A stretch of 64,000 bases of DNA from an uncultured Clostridia bacterium (GCA_934277645.1 CAKQUX010000007.1:12906-76905), one strand, 5' to 3'; shown: positions 46,596-55,356, numbered from the stretch's first letter. Numbers and translations are program-made. Notes: a model not told the origin generated them from the letters alone.

Positions 46596-46757
46596 GCTTG
46601 ATACGAGAGCTAACGGCTTTGCCGATAGCGTAGACGACAAAAGCAAGTGCAGGGAAGCGATAAAAAGGCGTTAAAACAAATCAAAATTCCCTAAGCAAAG
46701 TAAGCGAGCAGAACGACAAGCAAAACAATTTAATCAAGAGAAACAATTTAATATTTT
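46596..46757 (+). other. Transcribed ~160-nt leader before tRNA-Ser
   Basis: The strong promoter lies ~160 nt from the tRNA, much farther than needed. The leader starts with a stable hairpin GCTA-A-CGGC-TTT-GCCG-A-TAGC (~46609-46628) and has no ORF with a ribosome-binding site. It does not show the conserved elements of RNase P RNA, SRP RNA, tmRNA or 6S RNA that I would expect. Possible unknown small RNA or an expired gene. Confidence 0.35.
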
Positions 46758-46846
46758 GGAGGAATATCGAAGCGGTCATAACGAGGCGGTCTTGAAAACC
46801 GTTTGCCTTCACGGGCACGGGGGTTCGAATCCCTCTTCCTCCGCCA
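46758..46846 (+). tRNA. tRNA-Ser(TGA)
   Basis: Acceptor GGAGGAA/TTCCTCC, D arm with AGCGGTCA, anticodon stem GCGGT/ACCGT with loop CTTGAAA (anticodon TGA), long variable arm, T loop TTCGAAT, discriminator G and encoded CCA. Confidence 0.95.
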
Positions 46847-46849
46847 AAT

Positions 46850-46893
46850 GCCCTGAACCACTATATATTGTGGCTTTAGGGCTTTTTTATACA
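46850..46893 (+). terminator. Terminator of tRNA-Ser
   Basis: GCCCTGAACCAC...GTGGCTTTAGGGC with a small internal loop, then TTTTTT. Confidence 0.75.
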
Positions 46894-47094
46894 CTATTTA
46901 GGAGCCGAATAACGCCTGTTTTTGTGGGCTTTTGCTCAGTTTGTTAGCAAATTTGTTAGCAAAAATTTTTACGGAAGGCTGTCTATGGCGGCTTTGAGGT
47001 CAGTTTTGTAAAAATGACCGTCAGATTCTAACGTGTCGGATGGTCTATCCTCACGGAAAGATAGCATTAACGACGCCTTATGGAGGTATGAAAA

Positions 47095-47316
47095 ATGAAA
47101 TTATTAAATAGAGTTGAACTTATCGTAGATAAAAAAAGATACACCGACCAAGGTTTAAAAAAGGGTGATAAAGGTATAGTACTTGGTGAAGAACGAAACG
47201 GATATTGGCTTGTATACTTTGACGGAGAAATTTTTCAAGGTGCAGACGGTGTTTGGCAAACCACAGAAATCGACGCGGCAGTTTTAGAAGAAGACGTTAA
47301 GGTAATATTAGAATAA
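47095..47316 (+). CDS. Small soluble protein of unknown function
   Basis: 73 residues, ATGGAGGTATG ribosome-binding site. Sequence KLLNRVELIVDKKRYTDQGLKKGDKGIVLGEERNG suggests a small SH3-like beta barrel (RVELIV, KGDKGIVLGEE, YWLVYFDG), as in DUF4926-type proteins, with an acidic C-terminus. The role is unknown. Confidence 0.7.
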   Translation: MKLLNRVELIVDKKRYTDQGLKKGDKGIVLGEERNGYWLVYFDGEIFQGADGVWQTTEIDAAVLEEDVKVILE

Positions 47317-47530
47317 TTAAAGCTCAGTTAGCCTTGCGGCGGATATTGACATTGCATTAGTTAAGTACTATTATACGGATAGAAATAGTTTTTGTTTAAT
47401 CAGTTAAAGAGTGCCAATAATAAAAAATGCCAAGTGTTTTAAAAAGGTCAAGTGTAGTAATAAGAACGTAAATAATAAATGAAATAAAGAACACAGATTC
47501 AATCTGCGAACAAAAAGGTAAGGAGTTAAA

Positions 47531-48451
47531 ATGGCAAAGTTCAGAAGTTTAAAAGTTGTAGACAATTTTTATCAAAACAATTTGTTTTTTCCTATGCCTA
47601 CGGTTGCGATTTCGACGTTGTGCGAAGACGGAACAACGACAATCGGAAGTTACTCGTTAATTTTTCCGTACTATATAGCAGGGAAAGATTATTACGCGAT
47701 GATTTTGGAATGTCGCAATTCCTCAAACACGGCGCAAAATTTGCTCAGAAACGGAAAGTGCGCATTGAATTTTATAAAGGACGACCGCAAGTATTTTAAA
47801 GAACTCGTAAGGCTCGGATTCCCCGGAAAGACGCCTGCCGAAAAGATGAAAGATTGCAATTTAGAGCTTATAAAGGGCGAGGCAGACGGCGAAAGGCCGC
47901 TCATTTTAAAGGACGCTTATCAAGTTATCGAATGTACTTGGGACGATACGCTCGAAGACGGGTTTAAGTCAAAAGAACATATTGGCGAACTCGAAGGCGT
48001 TGAACCGCCGTATAACAATTTCAACGGAATAACTTCAAAATTCGGCTGTCATTTCATTTTGAAGATAGACAAAATTTTGATGGAAGAAAAGTTTGCGGAC
48101 AATCTCAAAAACGGCTTGAAGAGCAATTCGTTTCCGAACGTTCCTGTCGATTACGGCTATCACGACAGTAAAAACTTTTGGTACAAAAAGTTTAAGGGCT
48201 TTAAGCCGATATCCGAACCGATTGCGACAAGAAACGCAGGTTCGGTTGAAAGCGTAATGTATTGCGCCGAAAGATTGGACACAAAGGTAAAATTCACAAA
48301 GGAAGCGTGTGAAATGTACGTGAAAATTCCGCGTCCGTTTATGAAAGCGGCGTTGCTTCAAATAGTGCAGATTGCCGAAGAGAACGGAATAGACGTTATA
48401 GACAAAGAGGCGGCGTTGAGAATTGCCGAACTCAGAAAGAAAAGTAAATAA
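47531..48451 (+). CDS. Flavin-reductase-like FMN-binding protein
   Basis: 306 residues, TAAGGAGTT ribosome-binding site. The N-terminal ~170 residues resemble the flavin reductase / split-barrel FMN-binding fold (FPMPTVAISTLCEDGTTTIGSYS, ECRNSSNTAQNLLRNGKCALNFI, DAYQVIECTWDD). The C-terminal ~120 residues end in PRPFMKAALLQIVQIAEENG and have no motif I recognise. Such proteins bind FMN or transfer electrons to redox partners; substrate unknown. Confidence 0.7.
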   Translation: MAKFRSLKVVDNFYQNNLFFPMPTVAISTLCEDGTTTIGSYSLIFPYYIAGKDYYAMILECRNSSNTAQNLLRNGKCALNFIKDDRKYFKELVRLGFPGKTPAEKMKDCNLELIKGEADGERPLILKDAYQVIECTWDDTLEDGFKSKEHIGELEGVEPPYNNFNGITSKFGCHFILKIDKILMEEKFADNLKNGLKSNSFPNVPVDYGYHDSKNFWYKKFKGFKPISEPIATRNAGSVESVMYCAERLDTKVKFTKEACEMYVKIPRPFMKAALLQIVQIAEENGIDVIDKEAALRIAELRKKSK

Positions 48452-48459
48452 TCGCTTGA

Positions 48460-48490
48460 ACAAACCGCAATAAAAAGCGGTTTGTTTTAT
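48460..48490 (+). terminator. Terminator of the flavin-reductase-like gene
   Basis: ACAAACCGC-AATAAAAA-GCGGTTTGT followed by TTT. Confidence 0.85.
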
Positions 48491-48551
48491 ATTGCCTTAA
48501 TTATGTCGGAGCGAAACGATTTAGTTTAAATTAAAATAGCGTTGAAATCGG

Positions 48552-48580
48552 TTGTTTTATTTTTTGCGATGTTATAAAAT
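48552..48580 (+). promoter_or_regulatory. Promoter at the leaderless rlmD start
   Basis: TTGTTT, 17-nt spacer, TAAAAT, then 6 nt to the ATG at 48587. No Shine-Dalgarno precedes the start. Confidence 0.65.
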
Positions 48581-48586
48581 TTAATT

Positions 48587-49927
48587 ATGAGAAAAGGCGA
48601 TGTATTGACGGTTGATATAATAGACTTCGGAGCGAACGGCGAAGGGGTTGCGAAAGTGGACGGAATTCCCGTTTTTATTCCTATGGCAATAAAAGGCGAA
48701 ATGGTAGAAGTGAAAATAGTACACGCAAAAAAGGATTTCGCATTCGGAGAAATTGTCAAAATAATAAAGCCGTCCGAAAATCGCGTAAAACCTAAATGTA
48801 TTCACTTCGGGAAGTGCGGCGGTTGCGATTTGCAACACGTCGATTACGAAACGCAAAAGCAAATCAAACTTAACGCGGTTTCAAACACTTTGCGCAAAAT
48901 CGCAGGCATACAAACAGAGATAAGCGGGATTTTTTGCGGCGAGCCGTATTATTATCGCAACAAACTCGCTTTGCCTTTCGGCATGAAAGGCGATAAGGTC
49001 GTGGTCGGTTTTTATGAAAAGCAGACGCACCAGATTGTGCCGCTTAAAGATTGCCCGCTTCACGGCGAGTGGCTAAGACCGCTCATAAAAGAGGTCACCG
49101 AATGGGCGACCGTGAATAAAATTTCCGTGTATAACGAAAAAAGCGGCAAAGGACTTTTGAGACATTTGGTAGCAAGAAAACTCGACACTTTGTCCGTCAC
49201 CATCGTCGTAAACGGAAACAGTATTCCGCAATGTAAGGACCTCTACGAAAGGCTTAAAAGCGTTTTTAAAACGGTTGCCATTTACGTTTCGATAAACAAG
49301 GAAAACACAAACGTAATTTTGGGCGACAACGCAAAACTTGTAAACGGCGAAGAGGTCAAGCAATCGCTTGGCGGCTTTATGGCAAAAATTTCGCCGCTGT
49401 CATTTTTACAGGTCAACACCGCAGTAATGCAAACGTTGTATGACGAAGTGGCAAAAAGACTTGACGGCGAAAAAAGTCTTCTTGAATTGTATTCGGGCGT
49501 AGGACTTTTGACGGCGCAGATTTTGACAAGGCTTAAAGAGCTTAGAATCACGGCGGTTGAAATCGAAAAGAGTGCGGTAGCCGACGCAAAAAAACTTATA
49601 GCAGATTTGGGTTTGTCGGATAGGGTGGAAGAGATTTGCGCCGACGCAAGCGAGTTCATCGATAAGGCAAAAACCGAAAAAGGCGTTTTGACCGGTTTTG
49701 ACAGTGTGATTTTAGACCCACCGAGGAAAGGTTGCGACGGCGAAGTGCTAAATGCAATAAACGAGTCGGGCGTCGAAAAAATCGTTTACGTTTCGTGCAA
49801 TCCCGCAACGCTTGCCAGAGATTTGAAACTTTTGACAAATTATCAAATCGTGGACATAAATTTGTTCGACCTTTTCGCTCAAACGTCGCACGTCGAAACG
49901 CTTGTTAGTTTAAAGAAAATCGATTGA
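48587..49927 (+). CDS. rlmD: 23S rRNA (uracil-C5)-methyltransferase, RlmD/RumA type
   Basis: 446 residues. An N-terminal TRAM domain (~1-58) is followed by a 4Fe-4S site (CIHFGKCGGCDLQHVDYETQ, with the last Cys in the catalytic domain area), SAM binding (LLELYSGVGLLTAQ), catalytic DPPRKGCD and VSCNPATLARDL with the nucleophilic Cys. Methylates C5 of a uridine in 23S rRNA; RlmD or RlmCD specificity cannot be separated here. The start is apparently leaderless. Confidence 0.93.
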   Translation: MRKGDVLTVDIIDFGANGEGVAKVDGIPVFIPMAIKGEMVEVKIVHAKKDFAFGEIVKIIKPSENRVKPKCIHFGKCGGCDLQHVDYETQKQIKLNAVSNTLRKIAGIQTEISGIFCGEPYYYRNKLALPFGMKGDKVVVGFYEKQTHQIVPLKDCPLHGEWLRPLIKEVTEWATVNKISVYNEKSGKGLLRHLVARKLDTLSVTIVVNGNSIPQCKDLYERLKSVFKTVAIYVSINKENTNVILGDNAKLVNGEEVKQSLGGFMAKISPLSFLQVNTAVMQTLYDEVAKRLDGEKSLLELYSGVGLLTAQILTRLKELRITAVEIEKSAVADAKKLIADLGLSDRVEEICADASEFIDKAKTEKGVLTGFDSVILDPPRKGCDGEVLNAINESGVEKIVYVSCNPATLARDLKLLTNYQIVDINLFDLFAQTSHVETLVSLKKID

Positions 49928-50051
49928 CGAGTTATTGACGGAAAGATGTTTTGAAATATTTAGCTATGGCATAATTGATTTTTTAGATTATAATTTAAAT
50001 AGAGTATAGTTTTAATGGCTTTAAGGGATATCGACGGATTGCTTTATATGT

Positions 50052-50082
50052 AAAAAAACGGAGAATTAACTCCGTTTTTTTG
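50052..50082. terminator. Bidirectional terminator after rlmD
   Basis: AAAACGGAG-AATTAA-CTCCGTTTT with A/T tracts, between convergent genes. Confidence 0.85.
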
Positions 50083-50093
50083 CTCAATTTTAA

Positions 50094-50495
50094 TTAGTTT
50101 TCAGGCCAAGGCAACGGGTCGGGTTTAATTGAAGGATATCTCACTTCTTCTGACGGAATTTTATGATAAATTACTTGATTTAAAGTTGATTTGAAATCAT
50201 CGCCGTCAAAAAACGATCTGTTGACCCACTTGCACATATTTGCCAAATGCTCTTCGAATATTGCTTTCTCTTCTTCGCTCATTTCGCCAGTATATTCAAT
50301 TTTCGCAATAGATTTTCTATCTTTTCGATTAACATAAGAATTGTAATATTTTATATCGAAAATCAAAAATTGATTGTTCTTTTTGCAAAGAGCTTCCAAT
50401 TCTTTCAATCTTGGTGTAATATTGACCAACCCTAAAATTTCGGTGCCGTCCCCGTTAGATTCAGTACGATACAAAGTAACGAAAATTGTTTCCAT
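50094..50495 (-). CDS. Hypothetical soluble protein
   Basis: 133 residues, AAAAAGGAATG ribosome-binding site ~9 nt before the ATG. No membrane segment. Predicted alpha/beta fold: METIFVTLYRTESNG, then helices RLKELEALCKK and SEEEKAIFEEHLANMCKWV, then a Pro-rich C-terminus (SIKPDPLPWPEN). I recognise no family. Confidence 0.7.
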   Translation of the reverse strand: METIFVTLYRTESNGDGTEILGLVNITPRLKELEALCKKNNQFLIFDIKYYNSYVNRKDRKSIAKIEYTGEMSEEEKAIFEEHLANMCKWVNRSFFDGDDFKSTLNQVIYHKIPSEEVRYPSIKPDPLPWPEN

Positions 50496-50836
50496 AGTTC
50501 ACATTCCTTTTTTATTTAAGATTACTCTAAAAAGGTAAAACGTGCAATGACGACGTGGGTAGATATTTGGACAGGTGAGTTTAAAAGAGTGTGGCAAGCA
50601 ACCAACGTTTTAAGAATAAAAAGTTTAATTTGTAAAGCGAAAACCGATTAAGTGTAAGTTTACCATTGTCGGTTTTAGAAATTTGAATTTAAAGAAGTAT
50701 AGCGATTGTCAAAAATATATCTTGCGTATGGATAAATAAGTGAAGTTACATTAGTGGGGAAGCTGCAAATCGATTCAAACCCAATCAAATTGACTCAATC
50801 GGATTGCCGCTTGGGTTTGGCTTTACAAATTAGCTC
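50496..50836. other. Intergenic gap without a clear gene
   Basis: Hairpins AAAACCGA...TCGGTTTT (50639-50675) and CAAACCCAA...TTGGGTTTG (50777-50820) could end transcripts from either side. No gene seen. Confidence 0.4.
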
Positions 50837-50837
50837 A

Positions 50838-51131
50838 ATCACGCTTCTGCCGATATGACGTATACTTTGGCGTCGGGCGTTTCGGCGATGACTTCGGTCG
50901 GGTTTGTGGGCGTCGGCAATGATTAATTTATTTCGTTCACGCTTCTGCCGATATGACGTATACTTTGGCGTCGGGCGTTTCGGCGATGACTTCGGTCGGG
51001 TTTGTGGGCGTCGGCAATGATTAATTTATTTCGTTCACGCTTCTGCCGATATGACGTATACTTTGGCGTCGGGCGTTTCGGCGATGACTTCGGTCGGGTT
51101 TGTAGGCGTAGGCAATGATTGATTTATTTCG
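50838..51131. repeat. 98-bp direct repeat, three copies, from the 3' end of the HicB-like gene
   Basis: Copies start at 50840, 50938 and 51036 with an exact 98-bp period. The rightmost copy is the true 3' end of the minus-strand gene. The two copies on its left differ from it only at a few positions, one of which turns a CAA codon into TAA. Confidence 0.92.
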
Positions 51132-51292
51132 TTGTACATATTTACCAATGCTTTTAAACAGTCGCTTGCCATGTACATAGCGTCGTCGAAATCTACGCCG
51201 TTTGTGTGCGTATAAAAATCTACGAAATAGACGTCGTATTTAAAGTCGTCGTCATCGATTTTGCTTATTATTGCAGGGTATTCGTATTTCAT
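51035..51292 (-). CDS. HicB-like orphan protein
   Basis: 85 residues. KYEYPAIISKIDDDDFKYDVYFVDF and a VDFDDAMYMASDCLKALVNMY helix match the partial RNase-H-like fold of HicB antitoxins. No HicA-like mRNA interferase gene lies on either side, so this is not a complete toxin-antitoxin pair in this window; solitary HicB-like proteins are common. The start has no Shine-Dalgarno and a promoter -10 exactly 6 nt upstream. Its 3' end is triplicated. Confidence 0.72.
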   Translation of the reverse strand: MKYEYPAIISKIDDDDFKYDVYFVDFYTHTNGVDFDDAMYMASDCLKALVNMYNEINQSLPTPTNPTEVIAETPDAKVYVISAEA

Positions 51293-51298
51293 AATTCG

Positions 51299-51327
51299 AG
51301 TTTAACACAACTTATTTATATTGTCTA
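51299..51327 (-). promoter_or_regulatory. Promoter at the leaderless HicB-like start
   Basis: Minus strand: TAGACA, 17-nt spacer, extended -10 TGT-TAAACT, then 6 nt to the ATG. No Shine-Dalgarno. Confidence 0.55.
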
Positions 51328-51388
51328 ACGATTGAAAAATTTTGCGGTTTAAATCGATAAAAAAATATTGACTTTTTTTGTAAGCCTA

Positions 51389-51417
51389 TTGAATTGCCTA
51401 GAATTTTAATATATAAT
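51389..51417 (+). promoter_or_regulatory. Promoter of the flavoenzyme-aconitase X operon
   Basis: TTGAAT, 17-nt spacer, TATAAT; AAGGTGGGATT ribosome-binding site precedes the ATG at 51468. Confidence 0.72.
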
Positions 51418-51467
51418 TTGTGTAAACTAAGAAAAAAGCCTAAGGCTTAAAGTTAAGGTGGGATTGT

Positions 51468-53522
51468 ATGAAAGAAGAGTTTAAACCTTTATTCACGCCG
51501 TGGAAAATCGGCAACGTTGAAATCAAAAACAGAATAGTTATGACGTCTATGGGCGGCACATCCATTTTCGGTTGGATGGAGCCAAACCATTATGACAAAG
51601 AAGCGGCGAATTTCTTGCTTGAAAGAGCAAAGGAAAACGTCGGTCTCATTTTGCCCGGCATTGCGCCGATAAGAGATATACTTCTCGGCAAATGGCTTTA
51701 TGAAGGCAAGGGCAAGTTTAAAAAATTGAAAGAGTTTATGGACGAGTTCCACAAAACGGGTTGTAAATTGTTCGTACAGCTTACGGCAGGATTCGGCCGT
51801 TCGCTTGCAATAAACGATATTATGATTAAAGCTATACACAACAAAGCGTTGGGTGCGGCTTTAAAACCTATACTTGACGTAAGCTATCTTACGGCAAGCG
51901 CAAGCGCTACACCGAACAGATGGGACGACAGTTGTATTTCGCGTCCGCTTACGGTAAAAGAAATCCATAAGATGATCGATGCGTTTGCAAAGACGGCAAA
52001 GTTGTGCAAGGACGCAGGCGTAGACGGCGTTGAAATTCACGCAGTACACGAAGGCTATTTGCTTGACCAATTTACTATGAAATACACCAATCTCAGAAAG
52101 GACGAATACGGCGGTTCGTTTGAAAACCGTTATCGTTTCCCTGTCGAGATAGTGCAAGCGATAAAAAAGGTTTGCGGAAAAGATTATCCTGTTTCGCTCC
52201 GTTATTCGGTAATTTCGAAGACGAAGGGCTTTGGCGAAGGCGCATTGCCGGGTGAAGATTACGTCGAAGTCGGCAGAGATATGCAAGAGTCGGAAAAGGC
52301 GGCAAAATATTTGCAGGACGCAGGTTACGATATGCTTAACTGCGACAACGGCACTTACGACGCATGGTATTGGGCGCATCCTGCTCCTTATATGCCGCAA
52401 AACTGCAATTTGGCAGACGTCGAACACATTAAGAAATTTGTCGATATTCCTGTTGTTTGCGCAGGTAAAATGACTCCTGAAGCGGCGGCAAAGGCCATTG
52501 CCGACGGCAAAATCGACGGTATGGGCGTTGCTCGCCAATTCCTTACCGACCCTAAGTGGGTTACAAAACTTATGAACGACGACCTTGCGTCCATTCATCC
52601 TTGTATTTGCTGTCATAACGCTTGCTTCAATATGGCGCACTACAACGGCGTAGGCAACGACCAGTCTCTTGGCGACAATGCAGGTATGGCTCGTTGTGCG
52701 CTTAACCCGACGACTATGCAAAGCAAGAAGTATAAAATCGTACCTGCCAAGAAGAAAAAGAAAATCGCCGTTATCGGCGGCGGTGTAGGCGGTATGGAAG
52801 TCGCAAGAGTTTGCGCAATGCGCGGACATTCCGTTACGCTTTATGAAAAGAGCGGAGTTTTGGGCGGTGTATTTATTGCCGCTGCCGCTCCGTCGTTTAA
52901 AGAAAAGGACAGAGAGCTTTTGAAGTGGTACGAAAAGGAAATGGCAGACAAGGGTATCGAAATAAAACTTAATACCGAAGTCAAAGATTTAAAGAGTCTC
53001 GATGCGGACGAAATTATCGTTGCGACGGGCGCAAAACCTAGACGCGTAAACGTTAAGGGCTTCGACAAGGGTATAGAAGCGTGCGAATACCTTTTAGGAC
53101 AAAAAGAGGTCGGTGATAAGGTTATCGTTATCGGCGGCGGTTTGTCGGGTTGTGAAATTGCGCTCGACCTTTATAACAAGGGCAAAACGCCTGTTATCGT
53201 CGAAATGAAAAACGACCTTGTGGCGATGAAGGGCGTATGTCTTGCAAACTCGTCTTATTTAAGAGATTTCTTCAAACTTAACAAAGTAGAAGTTCATTTG
53301 AATACCAAACTTTGCGAAATTTGCGATGACGGCGTTGTCGTTTGTGATAAAGACGGAAAACAATTTAAAATCGACGGCGATTCGGTTATCACGTCGGTTG
53401 GATATATTCCGTCGCCTGTCGCAAAAGAAAGCGGAAAAGTTCATTTGGTCGGCGACTGCAACGGCGTAGGCAATTTGAGAACGGTCGTATGGCGCGCTTG
53501 GGACGTTGCAATGAAACTGTAA
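51468..53522 (+). CDS. Old-yellow-enzyme-type Fe-S flavoprotein (FadH/BaiCD-like)
   Basis: 684 residues. An N-terminal FMN-binding TIM barrel (FTPWKIGNVEIKNRIVM; GVDGVEIHAVHEGYLLDQF; YGGSFENRYRF) leads to a 4Fe-4S site (C379, C382, C386, then C410), followed by FAD- and NAD(P)H-binding Rossmann units (IAVIGGGVGGMEVARV; VIVIGGGLSGCEIALDL). This is the architecture of 2,4-dienoyl-CoA reductase and of bile-acid enoate reductases BaiCD/BaiH: electrons pass from NAD(P)H via FAD and Fe-S to FMN, which reduces an activated C=C bond. Substrate unknown. It is 16 nt before the aconitase X genes, so it may reduce the product of that dehydratase. Confidence 0.92.
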   Translation: MKEEFKPLFTPWKIGNVEIKNRIVMTSMGGTSIFGWMEPNHYDKEAANFLLERAKENVGLILPGIAPIRDILLGKWLYEGKGKFKKLKEFMDEFHKTGCKLFVQLTAGFGRSLAINDIMIKAIHNKALGAALKPILDVSYLTASASATPNRWDDSCISRPLTVKEIHKMIDAFAKTAKLCKDAGVDGVEIHAVHEGYLLDQFTMKYTNLRKDEYGGSFENRYRFPVEIVQAIKKVCGKDYPVSLRYSVISKTKGFGEGALPGEDYVEVGRDMQESEKAAKYLQDAGYDMLNCDNGTYDAWYWAHPAPYMPQNCNLADVEHIKKFVDIPVVCAGKMTPEAAAKAIADGKIDGMGVARQFLTDPKWVTKLMNDDLASIHPCICCHNACFNMAHYNGVGNDQSLGDNAGMARCALNPTTMQSKKYKIVPAKKKKKIAVIGGGVGGMEVARVCAMRGHSVTLYEKSGVLGGVFIAAAAPSFKEKDRELLKWYEKEMADKGIEIKLNTEVKDLKSLDADEIIVATGAKPRRVNVKGFDKGIEACEYLLGQKEVGDKVIVIGGGLSGCEIALDLYNKGKTPVIVEMKNDLVAMKGVCLANSSYLRDFFKLNKVEVHLNTKLCEICDDGVVVCDKDGKQFKIDGDSVITSVGYIPSPVAKESGKVHLVGDCNGVGNLRTVVWRAWDVAMKL

Positions 53523-53538
53523 TCGGGGGTAATTATAT

Positions 53539-54810
53539 ATGGAAATCACAAAGGAACAACAAGAGATTTTAGACGGCTCGCAAGGCGAGGTAATGGCAAA
53601 AATCATGAAAACTCTCGTGATGTATGGCGAAACTTTCGGCGCAACCAAAATGGTGCCTGTCACGAGTAAATACGGTCACATCGTAACCAGCTTCGGCGTT
53701 ATCGTCATAAAGGGCGTTTTTGACCTTATGGACGAACTTCTTGCGGCCGGCGTCGTATCGAAGCAGAAATTTTCTGCCGACCCTCGTCCGTGCGATAAGA
53801 ACGTGCCGAAAAACGCTTTGCAAGACATAGTCTTTAAAGTTATGTACGGACCGCAAAAGAGATATGAAAAACAACTCAAACAAATCGGCTTGCTCGGTGA
53901 CGACACGTTTACCTGCGCTTGCTATTTCGACGAAGTCGGCAACCGCCCTAAAAAAGGCGACGTTCTTTCTTGGGCAGAATCGAGCGCGGTCAACTATGCA
54001 AACTCGGTTTTAGGCGCAAGATGCAACCGCAACTCTGGCATAATCGAAATGTTCGGTTCGATAGTCGGCTTTGTTCCTTACTTCGGACTTTTGACCGACG
54101 AAGGCAGAAAGGCGTCTTGGATAGTCGAAATCAAAACCACGAAAAAACCTGAGGCTCAACTTCTCGGTTCGGCAATAGGAATGAAGGTTTTGGAGGACGT
54201 TCCTTACGTTAAGGGACTTGACAAGTGGATTGGCACCGAACTTAACGGCGAGGCTTTGTCCTATCTCAAAGATTTCGGCGCGGCTACCGCATCTAACGGC
54301 TCGGTCGGACTTTATCACATCGATAAACTTACGCCTGAGGCGGTCGAACAAGGCGAAAGCCTTATAAACAAAGACGCAAAAGTTTACGTCATCGACGATG
54401 CGGAACTCGAAAGAGTCAAAAACTCGTATCCTGTCATCTGGAAAAACAAAGACGCAAAACCGAAACTCTGCTTTATGGGTTGTCCGCACATGACGCTTAC
54501 GCAACTCAACGACTGGACGGATAGACTTGAAGAAAAATTGAAAGAAAAGGGCAGAAAGAAAGTCGCAATAAAGACGGTTTTCACGTCCGCTCCTGCCGTC
54601 ATCAAAGAGTTTGAAAAAACCGAAAGAGCAAAGAAACTTAAAAGTATGGGCGTCGTGGTGTCGTACATTTGTCCGCTTATGTATATGAACAATCCGCTTT
54701 GCGCGACTATGCCTGTCATCACGAACTCGAACAAACTCAGAACTTATACGACGTCGCGTTATTATTCCGATGCCGAAATTCTCGACCAGATTACGGGAGG
54801 TAAAAGATAA
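53539..54810 (+). CDS. Aconitase X large subunit (AcnX, DUF521)
   Basis: 423 residues, GGGGGTAATT ribosome-binding site. Conserved blocks of the AcnX catalytic subunit: TSKYGHIVTSFG, WAESSAVNYANSVLGARCNRNSG, GFVPYFGLLTDEGRKASW, FMGCPHMTLTQL, and the C-terminal CPLMYMNNP and TNSNKLRTY. AcnX enzymes dehydrate hydroxyacid-type substrates, such as cis-3-hydroxy-L-proline in bacteria and mevalonate 5-phosphate in archaea. The usual ARTN block reads ARCN here. The small subunit gene follows with 1-nt overlap. The substrate is not known. Confidence 0.88.
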   Translation: MEITKEQQEILDGSQGEVMAKIMKTLVMYGETFGATKMVPVTSKYGHIVTSFGVIVIKGVFDLMDELLAAGVVSKQKFSADPRPCDKNVPKNALQDIVFKVMYGPQKRYEKQLKQIGLLGDDTFTCACYFDEVGNRPKKGDVLSWAESSAVNYANSVLGARCNRNSGIIEMFGSIVGFVPYFGLLTDEGRKASWIVEIKTTKKPEAQLLGSAIGMKVLEDVPYVKGLDKWIGTELNGEALSYLKDFGAATASNGSVGLYHIDKLTPEAVEQGESLINKDAKVYVIDDAELERVKNSYPVIWKNKDAKPKLCFMGCPHMTLTQLNDWTDRLEEKLKEKGRKKVAIKTVFTSAPAVIKEFEKTERAKKLKSMGVVVSYICPLMYMNNPLCATMPVITNSNKLRTYTTSRYYSDAEILDQITGGKR

Positions 54811-55247
54811 TGGAAAAGATTTTTAAGGGCAGAACTGTAGTTCCGGGCGAAGCGAAACTTAAAGCTCTCGTATCGCACGAAGGTTTCAATACGCTTGCGT
54901 CGTTCAAAAATTGCAAAAAAGGTAAAAATATTTGCACAGACCAAAACAATAAGGATTTGTACGGAAAATCAACCGTTGGCGTTGCGCTTTGTCTTCCGCA
55001 AACTATCGGCTCTACAACCGGCGGAATGGTTTTGTATAACGCCGCCGTTATAGGTTGCAATCCGGGCGCATTGCTTTTTTCAAAGCCTATCGATTCGCTT
55101 GCCGCGGCAGGCGCAATCTTGGCGTCGGTCTGGACTCCGAACAATATTCCGACCGTTGACGGTTTGGGCGACGAGTTTTTAAATTACGTCAAGGACGGAA
55201 TGACAATCGAAATTAAATCGGACGGCACGGTCGTTGTGAACGACTGA
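54810..55247 (+). CDS. Aconitase X small (swivel) subunit (DUF126)
   Basis: 145 residues, GGAGGTAAAAG ribosome-binding site in the large-subunit gene. DUF126 swivel-domain blocks: TVVPGEAKLKALVS, LYGKSTVGVALCLPQTIGSTTGGMVLYNA and NPGALLFSKPIDSLAAAGAI. In AcnX this domain closes the active site, and its GSxxG loop helps bind substrate. In many bacteria the two subunits are fused; here they are separate genes. Last gene of the operon. Confidence 0.88.
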   Translation: MEKIFKGRTVVPGEAKLKALVSHEGFNTLASFKNCKKGKNICTDQNNKDLYGKSTVGVALCLPQTIGSTTGGMVLYNAAVIGCNPGALLFSKPIDSLAAAGAILASVWTPNNIPTVDGLGDEFLNYVKDGMTIEIKSDGTVVVND

Positions 55248-55325
55248 CAAATTGTCGGTGCTTAAAGCCGGCGCAAGCGGCAATGCTTAAACGCTTACGC
55301 ATATAATAAGCATAATTAAACATTT

Positions 55326-55356
55326 AAAAAGCAGGGCAATACGCCTTGCTTTTTTA
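55326..55356 (+). terminator. Terminator of the flavoenzyme-AcnX operon
   Basis: AAAAGCAGGGC-AATAC-GCCTTGCTTTTTT. Confidence 0.82.

Noticed and set aside
46756..46947. 63-codon frame over tRNA-Ser
   Set aside because: It starts inside the tRNA and reads through its terminator.
46895..47060. Possible remnant of an integrase gene after tRNA-Ser (TTGTTAGCAAATTTGTTAGCA and following)
   Set aside because: The words recall 3' ends of some integrase regions, but no integrase motif or attachment-site duplication of the tRNA end is visible.
51035..51467. Complete HicAB toxin-antitoxin system
   Set aside because: Only the HicB-like gene is present; no HicA-type ORF lies on either side.
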